From contig NZ_VUNE01000001.1 of assembly GCF_009695815.1 (NCBI RefSeq), forward strand, positions 248,001 to 312,000: 64,000 bases of DNA, written 5' to 3'. The stretch's first letter is position 1, and each line of letters opens with the position of its first letter. The stretch is from Peptostreptococcus porci. Lineage in GTDB: Bacteria; Bacillota; Clostridia; Peptostreptococcales; Peptostreptococcaceae. Below are positions 18,323 to 27,167 of this stretch, piece after piece. Position numbers and translations under genes: made by a program. The notes beneath the pieces were generated by a model. That model was not told the DNA's origin, made no database searches, and saw only the letters and a list, made by a program, of their open reading frames with translations.

Positions 18323-18526
18323 TTAATCTCTTTTTATTTCCATAATATCTTCAAGCTCGCAATCCATAGTTTCGCATATTTTTAGGAGTACATCAGTTGT
18401 GATGTTTGCACCCTTACCAAGTTTTGCTACGGATGCAGCACTAAGACCGGTAGCTTCTTTAAGGTCATTTTTATTCATTTCTTTATCAATTAACATTTTC
18501 CAAAGTTTGTTATAACTGATTTTCAT
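18323..18526 (-). CDS. XRE-family regulator, second copy in the RM island
   Basis: 67-residue helix-turn-helix protein paralogous to the regulator at 14.6 kb: both start with YKKL/YNKLWK-MLID, carry KxDL, an S-x-SL/SV-AK turn and end in KICxxxxC-xIxDI. This copy sits between helicase and NUDIX genes on minus. GAGGAAG precedes the ATG, which overlaps the helicase stop by 4 bases (translational coupling). Two related regulators, one per strand, could balance the methyltransferase and endonuclease arms. Confidence 0.85.
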   Translation of the reverse strand: MKISYNKLWKMLIDKEMNKNDLKEATGLSAASVAKLGKGANITTDVLLKICETMDCELEDIMEIKRD

Positions 18527-21318
18527 GGTATACTTCCTCGCTTGCTTGCTTGCTGGGTGTTTCCCACTAAGTAGTAATTCAGGATTTCTACATCCTTGCT
18601 TATATCTCGTGGCTTAATTCTTGTTAAAACCTTTTCCTCAACTTCCGGTGTCCAGTATATTTTCAGACTTTTTCTAGCCCTTGTAATAGCCGTGTAGAAG
18701 ACACTATGAGTTACAAGCTCCTCAACCTCATCGGTGATTACTATTTTAACAGATTCATATTCAAGACCTTGTGCCTTATGAATAGATACAGCATAAGCAA
18801 CCTGAAACGGAACAATGGTCATAGGACCTTGGTCTTCTCTGTCTTCATCGTCACTATCTTTTTTATGAACACAAAATCGTATAACAGACTTATCTTCATT
18901 ACTTTCCAGAAGCTCAAAATCACATCCTCCAGTTTCAGATTCGTCTATTTGTTTTGGAACTTCAACATCAAATTGAATGCGTTCTTCATATGTGCCGCTA
19001 TCTAAAATGTCAATACCTCTGATTATGCCTTTCATATTGTTGTATATGACAGGTCTGAATCTGTCGGATTCCAAGAAAAGAATTGGATCACCAACTTTGT
19101 AATATTGTACATCCCATCTAACAGGCGGATTAGAATTGCTTTCCTGCAGAAATCGATTGATGTTGTTGATGCCATACAAACCATCATAATTTAAACAGAG
19201 AATAGCCTCACCTTCCTTAAGAGAGGACAGAAGAGAGGAATCAACCTTCAAAGAGTAACTTTCTTTTTCTAAGTACTCCTTTGCAGCTTCGTCCATATTC
19301 CTTACTTTATCCCATAATTCAAGTAGGTATTTATCTTTAGTTCGATGTGGTCTTGTAAGTTCAAATACAGCACTTTCTGGCAAAAATGATTTTAGTACAG
19401 AGAACCAATTGCCAAATTGAATCGCATCGATTTGATAAGTGTCTCCTACAAGTAGCAGCCTGTTAAAACTAGCATTATTAAGTGTGGCAACCATATCACT
19501 GTTGCTGACAGTACTGCATTCATCGATAACTAATAGCTCATACTTTGTAAAATCACGACCCTGATTTAAGAAACTTGTTATGGTTGAAAAACTTGTGTTA
19601 TCAGCGTCAATTTTACGCATCAGATTATCCTTAGCAGGGTTGGTTTGCGTTAAATACAGCTTAGGTTCATCGTTAAGAAAATGTGATACGTGATTGATGA
19701 GTGTCGATTTTCCTACACCGGCGGAACCATATATGGCAGCTACCCTTGATTCGAAAAAAATTTTGCTTATGATTTGTCTTTTCTCAGGGCAGTCGATTAT
19801 ATAATCATCAAGCATATACCAGGTTTCAACATCATTATAATAATTATCAATTCCTGAAGAAGATAGTTCTTGCAGTTTCTTAACTATTTCACACGTATCA
19901 ATCTTGTATTCGTTGATAAAAACCTGCCCATTTTCAAGCATTAAATCACTTTTTGGTCGATGACCCTCCCAGAGTCTATTGTTGTATTTTTCAATTAGAT
20001 CTTCGATGTTCTTATAGGTGGTGATGTCATTAACATCTGTAAATAACTGTCCCTTATCTTCAGTGTTGTTTCGGATATATCTCGCAAACAACTCTGGTTT
20101 CTTATCTCTGCAAGGGATACAATTGAACAATGCACTTAACTTTGGATTATGGCCGCACGGAGATTGGTTAAACGGCATCTTGTCAAATGGTCTGCATTTG
20201 CTTGATAAGTATAAATAGGAAAGAGAGCTATTACCAACATTCCGCCATTCCTCATAGTAGGTACTGTAGAAACCAGACGAATACTGATTCTTTATAATAA
20301 CATTATTCATATTGTAAAGAAGATAACGAAGCACATTTTGTCCTGAACGCTTACCCTGAATGATTTCTCTACAACGATCTAAAACCGAGATAAAGTTAGA
20401 AGACTTCAGATTTTCCTTCCAAGCATCAGTTAATTTTTTGTATGCTCTATCTGAAAAGTCCATAAGAGCGTTTAATGGATAACCATTTCTTGTTATGAAT
20501 TCACAGATAAGACGTTGCTCACCATATGGTACTTTTATTTTATCTCCCCTTATTATTGCAGCAAAATTCTTAAACTCGCAGTCACGTATGGATACTTCCC
20601 AATTATCGATAATCATAATCGGCATTGTTTTTCCAAGTATCTCTATACTTTCTTGAACCAGATGAAACTTTGACGCATAGTTACCCATAATCGGCAACCT
20701 TGTGAATGCAATAACACGGTTTGATTTGGTTTTATTTTTTCTATCATCTACGGGTGCAAATGTTACCTCATGATAGATACGCCCATTTACAAATAGTGGC
20801 TTTAATTTCTGAATATAGTATCTGTTGTTTTCAACAGCATTTAGCATCACAGGATACTTTTCAAGTTTTTCAGAAATTTTCGCATAGTACTCCTGCAGAG
20901 TATCATCTAGGTGTAATGGAAATTTTTCTAAATTATGCAGTACTAAAATTCCATAATGTTGCCACATAAGGTTCTTGGTTTCAAGGAGATACTTATAGTA
21001 TTTAAGCATCAATCTTTCAGAACCGTCCTCATCAAGTGTGTATTGTGTTGTTACAACCTCAAGAAAATTATGAAATTTATATAGCGTATATAATCTGCTG
21101 GTCACCTGTGAGTATTCCAATGCTTCAGCAAGATTTTCTTCGTTAAAAGGAATATCTCTACCATTGGAATAGAACTTAAACATAACGTGGTTTATGAACT
21201 TTGATAGCTGTTCTAGTATATCTTGAGAAATAGCACCACGGGTTGAACCATCGAGATTATCTAAATGTCTACAAATAGCATTATCGATTTTGCGTATTGT
21301 TTCATCAACTGATGGCAT
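18523..21318 (-). CDS. RecD-like superfamily 1 helicase
   Basis: 931 residues. The C-terminal half is an SF1B (RecD/Pif1-like) helicase: Walker A IYGSAGVGKSTL (about 540), motif II LLVIDECSTVS, motif III LVGDTYQID, motif IV-like LTRPHR, and near the end VSIHKAQGLEYESV and FYTAITRARKSLKIYW (motifs V and VI). The N-terminal half of about 480 residues is not recognised; it has one cysteine/histidine cluster (CGH...C..C) near 405. AAAGGA precedes ATG. It lies between an unknown gene and the regulator. Possible roles are processing of cut phage DNA or a separate defence function sharing the operon. Confidence 0.82.
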   Translation of the reverse strand: MPSVDETIRKIDNAICRHLDNLDGSTRGAISQDILEQLSKFINHVMFKFYSNGRDIPFNEENLAEALEYSQVTSRLYTLYKFHNFLEVVTTQYTLDEDGSERLMLKYYKYLLETKNLMWQHYGILVLHNLEKFPLHLDDTLQEYYAKISEKLEKYPVMLNAVENNRYYIQKLKPLFVNGRIYHEVTFAPVDDRKNKTKSNRVIAFTRLPIMGNYASKFHLVQESIEILGKTMPIMIIDNWEVSIRDCEFKNFAAIIRGDKIKVPYGEQRLICEFITRNGYPLNALMDFSDRAYKKLTDAWKENLKSSNFISVLDRCREIIQGKRSGQNVLRYLLYNMNNVIIKNQYSSGFYSTYYEEWRNVGNSSLSYLYLSSKCRPFDKMPFNQSPCGHNPKLSALFNCIPCRDKKPELFARYIRNNTEDKGQLFTDVNDITTYKNIEDLIEKYNNRLWEGHRPKSDLMLENGQVFINEYKIDTCEIVKKLQELSSSGIDNYYNDVETWYMLDDYIIDCPEKRQIISKIFFESRVAAIYGSAGVGKSTLINHVSHFLNDEPKLYLTQTNPAKDNLMRKIDADNTSFSTITSFLNQGRDFTKYELLVIDECSTVSNSDMVATLNNASFNRLLLVGDTYQIDAIQFGNWFSVLKSFLPESAVFELTRPHRTKDKYLLELWDKVRNMDEAAKEYLEKESYSLKVDSSLLSSLKEGEAILCLNYDGLYGINNINRFLQESNSNPPVRWDVQYYKVGDPILFLESDRFRPVIYNNMKGIIRGIDILDSGTYEERIQFDVEVPKQIDESETGGCDFELLESNEDKSVIRFCVHKKDSDDEDREDQGPMTIVPFQVAYAVSIHKAQGLEYESVKIVITDEVEELVTHSVFYTAITRARKSLKIYWTPEVEEKVLTRIKPRDISKDVEILNYYLVGNTQQASKRGSIP

Positions 21319-21341
21319 CTTTATTATCCTTTCTGTTATTG

Positions 21342-22175
21342 CTAATATTCACCGTCATTCCAATCGTCAATAAATACATCATATGGAAATGCTCCTGCAA
21401 AATGTTCAGGGTGGAGTTTTACATATAGGTTTCGCATTTTTACTCTTGTTTGGCTCATAAAAAATGGCTCATTGCTATTTGAAGAAAAACTCTTACTTAG
21501 CTCATTCAGTTCATAAAGTAAAGCAAATACACTTGATTTAAGACCAGGGTCAGAGAAGTTATTTGCCTTCTGCTCCCACTTCGTTTGATATAGGTTATCA
21601 ATTTTTATAGGAAGTGTCATGTCAACTAGTGAAGCACCGTAATTTTCACCAATCATCGTAACCATTATCTCATCGTAATCAAAAGTAAAATCATGAAGTA
21701 GCTGTGTATCTTCAGATGAATATGGTGATTCATCTGTCACATTTTCTTCTGGGATTTCAAGTGATTCTGCACCGGTATCTTTTTGGGATGCCGGTGTTTT
21801 TCTTGTCTTATTTGCCGCCTCATTAAGAATATTAACAAATAATTCTTTGATTTTTACAGAAAAGTTTGCTAGGTCAATGTCCGATATATTTTCAGCAAAT
21901 GCCTTACATAAGTTTTCTGCTACGCCATCATTAAATGACTCTAAGTAGGAAACAAATTGCTCAGGTTCTATGTGGCTGAGTATGGTTGAAGCTATGTTAC
22001 TAATACTTGTATGACCGTTGTAATACGATTTATATGTTTCTATCGAGATTCCTTCAATAATTGGTAAATCTTCCTCTTGTAGCATTGTTTCAAATAGTGT
22101 CTTGGTAAATTGCTTTGTATTACTTGATCCACCTATGACGGATTTTAGCTTGTGAGCAAATTCTTGGAATGTCAA
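21342..22175 (-). CDS. Uncharacterised protein heading the RM operon
   Basis: 277 residues, not recognised. The N-terminal 130 residues look helical (EFAHKLKSVI, TLFETMLQEE, FVSYLESFNDG); residues about 130-165 are a Ser/Thr/Glu-rich linker with low complexity; the C-terminal part is a second globular region ending in many acidic and aromatic residues (FIDDWNDGEY). No membrane segment or signal peptide. Start is TTG 22175, 7 bases after AGGAGGG; no ATG fits. First gene of the minus-strand operon and 23 bases before the helicase, so a helicase partner is the best guess. Confidence 0.6.
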   Translation of the reverse strand: MTFQEFAHKLKSVIGGSSNTKQFTKTLFETMLQEEDLPIIEGISIETYKSYYNGHTSISNIASTILSHIEPEQFVSYLESFNDGVAENLCKAFAENISDIDLANFSVKIKELFVNILNEAANKTRKTPASQKDTGAESLEIPEENVTDESPYSSEDTQLLHDFTFDYDEIMVTMIGENYGASLVDMTLPIKIDNLYQTKWEQKANNFSDPGLKSSVFALLYELNELSKSFSSNSNEPFFMSQTRVKMRNLYVKLHPEHFAGAFPYDVFIDDWNDGEY

Positions 22176-22197
22176 AACAAATCCCTCCTATCAAAGC

Positions 22198-22241
22198 CTA
22201 CCCAACGCTACCCACGGCTACCCAGTTCTACCGACCCTACC
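22198..22241. repeat. Four to five 10-base tandem repeats (CTACCC units)
   Basis: CTACCCA-ACG, CTACCCA-CGG, CTACCCA-GTT, CTACCG-ACC, CTACC with about one DNA turn per unit. It lies immediately upstream of the minus-strand operon, inside its promoter or leader. The spacing suggests an operator array for a protein binding one face of the helix. On minus it reads GGGTAG-like units. Confidence 0.75.
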
Positions 22242-22482
22242 ATTTATAATTAAAGGTGATAAGGGATAGCTTTATTTCCAAATACGTCATAAAAGGCCAT
22301 GAAATAAAAACTGTATATATTATATCGGAAATTCAAGAAAAAATCTACACTTTCAAGTCTGAAAAATCAGCGAACGCAGAAATTTTGTAGAACTATACAG
22401 TTTCGAATGTGTTCTTATATGGATTTTAACTAAAGTAAAGACTAATCCCTCAGAAGTCAAAAATAGTAAATCATGCCGGAGT

Positions 22483-22573
22483 GCGCAATCTTGGCAGGAT
22501 ATCTCATAGGTTTCAATTCACTGTGATAAAGACAGTGATTGAGCCGTGAAGAGATACCCTTTCCTCGTTGCGC
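22483..22573 (+). ncRNA. Structured leader RNA of the phage-like module (candidate)
   Basis: Nested stems: GCGCAA (22483-22488)/TTGCGC (22568-22573); GGATATCTC (22497-22505)/GAGATACCC (22551-22559, one mismatch); TCAATTCACTGT (22513-22524)/ACAGTGATTGA (22532-22542, one bulge). A terminator follows 18 bases later. No ORF overlaps it. The nesting is too regular for chance in this A/T-rich setting, but the family is not recognised. The 200 bases before it (22242-22450) hold no gene that I can see. Confidence 0.5.
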
Positions 22574-22590
22574 TCTTTTTCCGTTTTGTG

Positions 22591-22623
22591 GGCCTGTGTA
22601 TCTCTGACACAGACCTATTTTTA
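22591..22623 (+). terminator. Terminator/attenuator before the sigma-like gene
   Basis: GGCCTGTGT (22591-22599) pairs with ACACAGACC (22607-22615, one mismatch), then TATTTTTA. It lies 38 bases before the next ATG, so expression of the module may depend on read-through. Confidence 0.75.
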
Positions 22624-22661
22624 TACCCTGTCATGGTTGCCCTTCGAGTTAGGAGGCAAAC

Positions 22662-23186
22662 ATGAAAATCAATATTTTATACGAAGAGAACATGAAAAAC
22701 GGGCATAAGAAGTACACAACAATTGAAATTCCAGACGGTGATTACAGCTTGATGATCGAAATCGATTATCAGCAGCGTTTGGCGGAGGCACCCGAAGATA
22801 AAAAGTACCAAGTGAAAAAGTGTGAAACTGTTCAAGAGGTATTCGACCTTATGAATAAGCGTGAGTACAACAGTTGGCATACAGAGAATCGTCATAGAAC
22901 TGAGATTAGGGCACCTTTTACAGACGATGAGAGCGATGAAGAAATTGACGGTCTCGATTATGTTGCTGATAACACAGATGAAGAAAAGAGAGATTACAAG
23001 TTTGAGTACGAGGCACTTTGTCAGAAAATTCGTGAGGTGCTGACCCCGGAATATGCTGATGTGCTTATTGCAACAGCACTTGATGATGTAACTCCCGAAG
23101 AGTATGCCGATATGCATGACCTTAAAAGAGATACGGTATATAAGCGTTTACAGAGAGCTAAGAAAAAATATTTGAAGTTTTTATAA
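22662..23186 (+). CDS. Sigma-70 region 4-like phage protein
   Basis: 174 residues. The C-terminal 60 residues (EALCQKIREVLTPEYADVLIATALDDVTPEEYADMHDL, then KRDTVYKRLQRAKKKYLKFL) form the helix-turn-helix of sigma-70 region 4/ECF type. The N-terminal half has an acidic linker and no region 2, so this is not a complete sigma factor; such proteins open the early operon of many clostridial prophages and may be late-gene activators. AGGAGG precedes the ATG. A structured leader and a terminator stand in front, and a conserved hairpin follows the stop. Confidence 0.75.
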   Translation: MKINILYEENMKNGHKKYTTIEIPDGDYSLMIEIDYQQRLAEAPEDKKYQVKKCETVQEVFDLMNKREYNSWHTENRHRTEIRAPFTDDESDEEIDGLDYVADNTDEEKRDYKFEYEALCQKIREVLTPEYADVLIATALDDVTPEEYADMHDLKRDTVYKRLQRAKKKYLKFL

Positions 23187-23201
23187 AAAGCTGTCCAATA
23201 T

Positions 23202-23233
23202 CACCCTCTGCCGTGGCTACCAAGTAGAGGGTG
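23202..23233 (+). ncRNA. Conserved hairpin, copy 1 of 2
   Basis: CACCCTCT (23202-23209) pairs with AGAGGGTG (23226-23233) around a 16-base loop with GCCGTGGCTACCAAGT. The second copy at 31828-31859 has the same loop (one base different) and the same flank (GTCCAAT-TCACC), but its stem differs by two compensating base-pair changes. It lies between the sigma-like and antirepressor genes. Confidence 0.65.
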
Positions 23234-23265
23234 TTCCTCTAATAAATTTTATGGAGGTAATTCTT

Positions 23266-24051
23266 ATGAGTGAATTACAAATTTTCAAAAATGCGGAGTT
23301 TGGCTCTATCCGCACATTACAGATTAATGGTGAGCCATATTTTGTCGGACGTGATGTTGCAGAAATTCTTGGTTACAGCAATTCAAGAAAGGCACTTGCA
23401 GACCATGTTGATGAGGAAGATAAGGGAGTAACGAAATGTGACACTCTTGGCGGAACACAGGAAATGACGGTAATTAATGAGTCTGGACTTTACAGCCTAA
23501 TCCTTTCAAGCAAGTTACCTACCGCTCGCAGGTTCAAGCGTTGGGTTACATCTGAGGTTCTTCCAACTATCAGAAGACACGGAGTATATGCAGTAGACGA
23601 GGTTCTTGCTAATCCAGATATGCTGATTGAGGCACTTTTACAGCTTAAGGCAGAGCGTGAGATTAACCAGGCACTTAAAGAAACTGTAGCAGTGCAGAAT
23701 CAGCAGATTGTGGAGATGAAACCGAAGGCAAGCTACTACGATGTAGTGCTTAACTGCAAAGATCTGGTTGCGATTTCTGTGATTGCAAAGGACTATGGTT
23801 GGTCGGCTAATCGTATGAATCAGTATCTTCATCAAAAGGGTGTGCAGTACAAGCAGGGCAATAAAATCTGGCTCTTGTATCAGAAGTATGCCGAGATGGG
23901 TTACACCAACACCAAGACACACAGCTACCCAGGAAATGACGGAACAATGCATACGGCAGTTCATACTTATTGGACTCAGCAGGGACGCTTGTTCATCTAT
24001 GAACTTTTGAAATCTGACGGTATTTTACCAACGATGGAACAGGAGGATTAA
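23266..24051 (+). CDS. Phage antirepressor (BRO-N plus KilAC)
   Basis: 261 residues. The N-terminal BRO domain has RTLQINGEPYFVGRDVAEILGYSN, KALADHV, INESGLYSLILSSKLPTARRFKRWVTSEVLPTIR split by short gaps; the C-terminal KilAC (ANT) domain has SVIAKDYGWSANRMNQYLHQKGVQYK and GRLFIYELLK. This protein relieves phage repressors or binds DNA in lysogeny control. ATG 23266 is chosen because GGAGGT (23254-23259) lies before it; an ATG at 23251 overlaps that site. Follows a conserved hairpin and abuts the next gene by one base. Confidence 0.92.
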   Translation: MSELQIFKNAEFGSIRTLQINGEPYFVGRDVAEILGYSNSRKALADHVDEEDKGVTKCDTLGGTQEMTVINESGLYSLILSSKLPTARRFKRWVTSEVLPTIRRHGVYAVDEVLANPDMLIEALLQLKAEREINQALKETVAVQNQQIVEMKPKASYYDVVLNCKDLVAISVIAKDYGWSANRMNQYLHQKGVQYKQGNKIWLLYQKYAEMGYTNTKTHSYPGNDGTMHTAVHTYWTQQGRLFIYELLKSDGILPTMEQED

Positions 24052-24052
24052 T

Positions 24053-24505
24053 ATGTCGGTTAATAAGTACAACTCAGAGGGTTACAACGACCCAACAACC
24101 TATGAGGCACTTACGAATATCGACAAGCAGGATAAGGCAGCCAAAAAAGCTGCCAATTTCTGCTTGTCTGAAAAGTATAGACCTCTTGTGTATATTTGCA
24201 GTCCATACAGCGGAACGATTACAAAGAATGTAAAAAGAGCCCGTAAGTTCTGTCGCTTTGCACTTGATATAGGGGCGATACCACTTGCTCCACATCTTTT
24301 ATATCCACAGTTTATGGACGATGAAAATTCGGAAGAGAGATACCTTGCAACTCATACTATCAATTATGTTTTAATGGGTAAATGCTCGGAGGTGTGGGTG
24401 TTCGGCGATTTTATCTCAAAAGGTATGGAGCGAGAGATTGCTTTGGCAGAAAAGAGAAAGATGAAAATTCGTTATTTTACAAATGAAATGGAGGAGGTTC
24501 AGTAA
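24053..24505 (+). CDS. Nucleoside deoxyribosyltransferase-like protein (DUF4406/DUF7768)
   Basis: 150 residues with the pattern VYICSPYSG, RARKFCRFALDIGAIPLAPHLLYPQF, ER, NYVLMGKCSEVWVFGDFISKGMEREI. This is the fold of nucleoside 2-deoxyribosyltransferase-related phage proteins common in Firmicute prophage early regions; activity is not established. AGGAGG overlaps the end of the antirepressor. The stop TAA shares a base with the following ATG, so it is coupled to the primase gene. Confidence 0.75.
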   Translation: MSVNKYNSEGYNDPTTYEALTNIDKQDKAAKKAANFCLSEKYRPLVYICSPYSGTITKNVKRARKFCRFALDIGAIPLAPHLLYPQFMDDENSEERYLATHTINYVLMGKCSEVWVFGDFISKGMEREIALAEKRKMKIRYFTNEMEEVQ

Positions 24506-26748
24506 TGAGATTGACTATATTTAGTGCAAGCTGTGTGGGCAACGCTGCAAATACCATCTATCCCAATAAAGCAGTAATCACGAATAAAGACGATATGATT
24601 TCGGTTATTGCCAGGGATCATGTATGTGCAGAATTTAAGAAAGCACATCGCAGTATTGATGATTTTATTTCTTCTGATGTTGAAGTTATGGATTGTGATA
24701 ATGACCACAGTGACAATCCGAAAGACTGGATTACTCCTGAAAAGTATGAGGAGCTGTTCCCAGATGTATCTTACATCATTGTTCCAAGCCGTAACGATGG
24801 TAAGGTCAAAGGAAATAAATCTGCAAGACCAAGACATCATATTTATTTCCCACATGAACCGATTACTGTAGCTGATGAGGTCGCAGGTATCAAAACAAGA
24901 CTCCAGGAGATTGCCCCATTTTTTGATGACAATGCTTTAGATGCTGCAAGATTTATCTTTGGACATACACCTGCAGATATTGTATGGCACGAAGGCAGCA
25001 GAACAATTGTGGATTGTTTGGATGAACTGGACTTTGCTGAATATGACAATAATTCGCAGAGCATTGTTGAAGGTTCTCGTAACAGTACCATGAGCCATAT
25101 TGCAGGGAAACTTATAAAAAGATACGGAAATACAGACAAGGCGCATGATATTTTTCTTGAAAAGGCAGCTCTTTGCAATCCACCGCTTGAGGATAGTGAA
25201 CTTGCTCTTATTTGGAGCAGTGCCATTAAGTTTGGTAAGAAGGTGCAGTCGCAGGTCGGCTATGTATCGCCCGAAGAATTTAATAAGGGATACAGCTTGA
25301 AACCGGACGATTATTCTGATATTGGCCAAGCAAAGGTTCTGGCAAGAGAGTACGAAGGAGAACTTGCCTTTACAGACTCCACAGATTATATGCGTTATGA
25401 CGGTACGCATTGGTCGGAATCAAAGCAGTTAGCCGTTGGTGCCTGCGAGGAATTTTTGGATGAACAGTTAAAGGAGGCTACGGCAGCTGTGGAGAAAGCA
25501 AAGAAGTCACTTCTTGATGCAGGCGTTGATAAGGATGCAGTTATGGCAGGAGGTAAAGCACTGGAAAAAGCCATCGATAAAAACAGTGAGAAGGCATTTA
25601 AGAAATTTGTGATGGCATCAAAATATTATGCCTTCGTTATGAAACGCAGGGATATGAAGTATGTAACCTCTGCACTGCAGGCGGCAAAACCTATGTTACT
25701 TAAGAAAATCACAGATTTCGATAACCAGGAGTTTTTACTGAATACTCCGACAGCTACCTTTGATTTACAAAATGGAAACAGTAAGGAACATTCAGCAGAG
25801 GATCTAATTACAAAGATTACTGCTGTATCGCTAGACGATGAAGGTATGGATTTGTGGCTTTCTGCCTTGGATAGCTTTTTCTGTGGAGATGCAGAACTAA
25901 TGGATTATGTTCAGCAGATTGTAGGACTTTCAGCAATCGGCAAGGTGTATGTTGAGGCACTTGTCATTGCATATGGTGAGGGCAGCAATGGTAAGAGTAC
26001 CTTTTGGAATACTATCGCAAGGGTGCTTGGAACATACAGCGGAACTATCTCAGCCGATGCTCTGACAGTTGGTTACAAGCGTAATGTAAAGCCTGAGATG
26101 GCAGAACTCAAGGGTAAGAGATTAGTTATTGCCGCAGAACTTGAAGAAGGAATGCGCCTTAATACTTCCATTGTAAAACAGCTGTGTTCCACCGATGAAG
26201 TTACTGCTGAAAAGAAATATAAGGATCCGTTTAAATATGTGCCGACACACACCCTCGTCTTATATACCAATCATCTCCCAAGGGTGGGAGCTAATGATGA
26301 TGGTATCTGGCGAAGGCTTATTGTTATATCTTTTAATGCAAAGATTACAGGAAATAGTGATAGAAAAAATTATGCTGATTTCCTTTATGAAAATGCTGGT
26401 GGTGCTGTGCTTTCTTGGATTATTGAAGGAGCAGAGAAAGCTATTAAAAACAAGTACAAATTAAAGGTTCCAATGGTGGTCGAGGCAGCCATCAATAAGT
26501 ATCGTGAGAACAATGACTGGTTTTCTGCATTTGTGGACGAGTGCTGTGAGGTGGATATGACATTCCAACAGAAGTCGGGAGAGTTCTACCAGGAGTATCG
26601 TTCTTACTGTGCAAGGACGGGAGAATATACGAGAAGTACCACAGATTTTTATACGGCACTTGAGAATGAAGGTTTTGAGAGAAAGAAAACGAAAGCGGGT
26701 GTGATAGTCCGTGGAATACGCTTAAAATCAGACTTTTTAGATAATTAA
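24505..26748 (+). CDS. Phage primase-helicase (AEP primase plus D5/SF3 helicase)
   Basis: 747 residues. The N-terminal part has features of an archaeo-eukaryotic primase: MDCDNDHSD (metal-binding Asp pair) and RPRHHIYFP (His). A D5-like linker region follows, then an SF3 helicase: AYGEGSNGKSTFWNTIARVLG (Walker A, near 490), LKGKRLVIAAELEEG (Walker B), LVLYTNHLP (motif C) and WRRLIVISF. The C-terminal 100 residues look like a winged helix. It would prime and unwind the element's DNA. The start overlaps the preceding stop. Confidence 0.9.
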   Translation: MRLTIFSASCVGNAANTIYPNKAVITNKDDMISVIARDHVCAEFKKAHRSIDDFISSDVEVMDCDNDHSDNPKDWITPEKYEELFPDVSYIIVPSRNDGKVKGNKSARPRHHIYFPHEPITVADEVAGIKTRLQEIAPFFDDNALDAARFIFGHTPADIVWHEGSRTIVDCLDELDFAEYDNNSQSIVEGSRNSTMSHIAGKLIKRYGNTDKAHDIFLEKAALCNPPLEDSELALIWSSAIKFGKKVQSQVGYVSPEEFNKGYSLKPDDYSDIGQAKVLAREYEGELAFTDSTDYMRYDGTHWSESKQLAVGACEEFLDEQLKEATAAVEKAKKSLLDAGVDKDAVMAGGKALEKAIDKNSEKAFKKFVMASKYYAFVMKRRDMKYVTSALQAAKPMLLKKITDFDNQEFLLNTPTATFDLQNGNSKEHSAEDLITKITAVSLDDEGMDLWLSALDSFFCGDAELMDYVQQIVGLSAIGKVYVEALVIAYGEGSNGKSTFWNTIARVLGTYSGTISADALTVGYKRNVKPEMAELKGKRLVIAAELEEGMRLNTSIVKQLCSTDEVTAEKKYKDPFKYVPTHTLVLYTNHLPRVGANDDGIWRRLIVISFNAKITGNSDRKNYADFLYENAGGAVLSWIIEGAEKAIKNKYKLKVPMVVEAAINKYRENNDWFSAFVDECCEVDMTFQQKSGEFYQEYRSYCARTGEYTRSTTDFYTALENEGFERKKTKAGVIVRGIRLKSDFLDN

Positions 26749-26758
26749 TGCATTCAAG

Positions 26759-26864
26759 GGTGGAGGTCATAGGAAGTCATTATATAAAACCCCTTTAGGG
26801 CAGAATTTTTGGTAAAAAATCACTCTATATAAAGTTTTAGAAATGACCTTTATAGACCTCCACC
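26759..26864 (+). ncRNA. Structured RNA candidate before the VRR-NUC gene
   Basis: A perfect 10-base inverted repeat GGTGGAGGTC (26759-26768)/GACCTCCACC (26855-26864) encloses a 6-base stem GTCATT (26776-26781)/AATGAC (26842-26847), an ATATA/TATAT pair and a CCC/GGG hairpin. It fills the only sizeable gap of this operon and ends 6 bases before the GGAGG site. It may be a cis-regulatory element. Confidence 0.55.
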
Positions 26865-26885
26865 ATTAAGAGATTGGAGGACATT

Positions 26886-27167
26886 ATGCGTGAAAAAGAA
26901 ATAGAACAAAGACTTGTGCGAGAAGTCAAAAAGCGAGGTGGTATTTGTCCGAAGTTTGTATCTCCTGGAATGAGCGGAATGCCTGATAGAATTATCCTTC
27001 TTCCAAGAGGTAAGTTTGCTTTTGCAGAATTAAAAGCATCGGGGCAGAAACCGAGGCCTTTGCAAGTAGCGAGGCATAAAATTTTGATGGGGCTGGGGTT
27101 TCGAGTCTATGTTATTGATGATGCAGAAAAGATTGGAGGTGTGATTGATGAAATACGAACCACATGA
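26886..27167 (+). CDS. VRR-NUC domain nuclease
   Basis: 93 residues, the small stand-alone form of the VRR-NUC (PD-(D/E)XK) family: KFVSPGMSGMPDRIILLPRGKFAFAELKASGQKPRPLQ holds the Asp (PD), then E-x-K. Such nucleases sit in phage replication modules next to an SNF2 helicase, as here. ATG 26886 follows GGAGG (26876-26880); a TTG at 26874 lies upstream of that site. The end overlaps the next gene by 20 bases. Confidence 0.9.
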   Translation: MREKEIEQRLVREVKKRGGICPKFVSPGMSGMPDRIILLPRGKFAFAELKASGQKPRPLQVARHKILMGLGFRVYVIDDAEKIGGVIDEIRTT

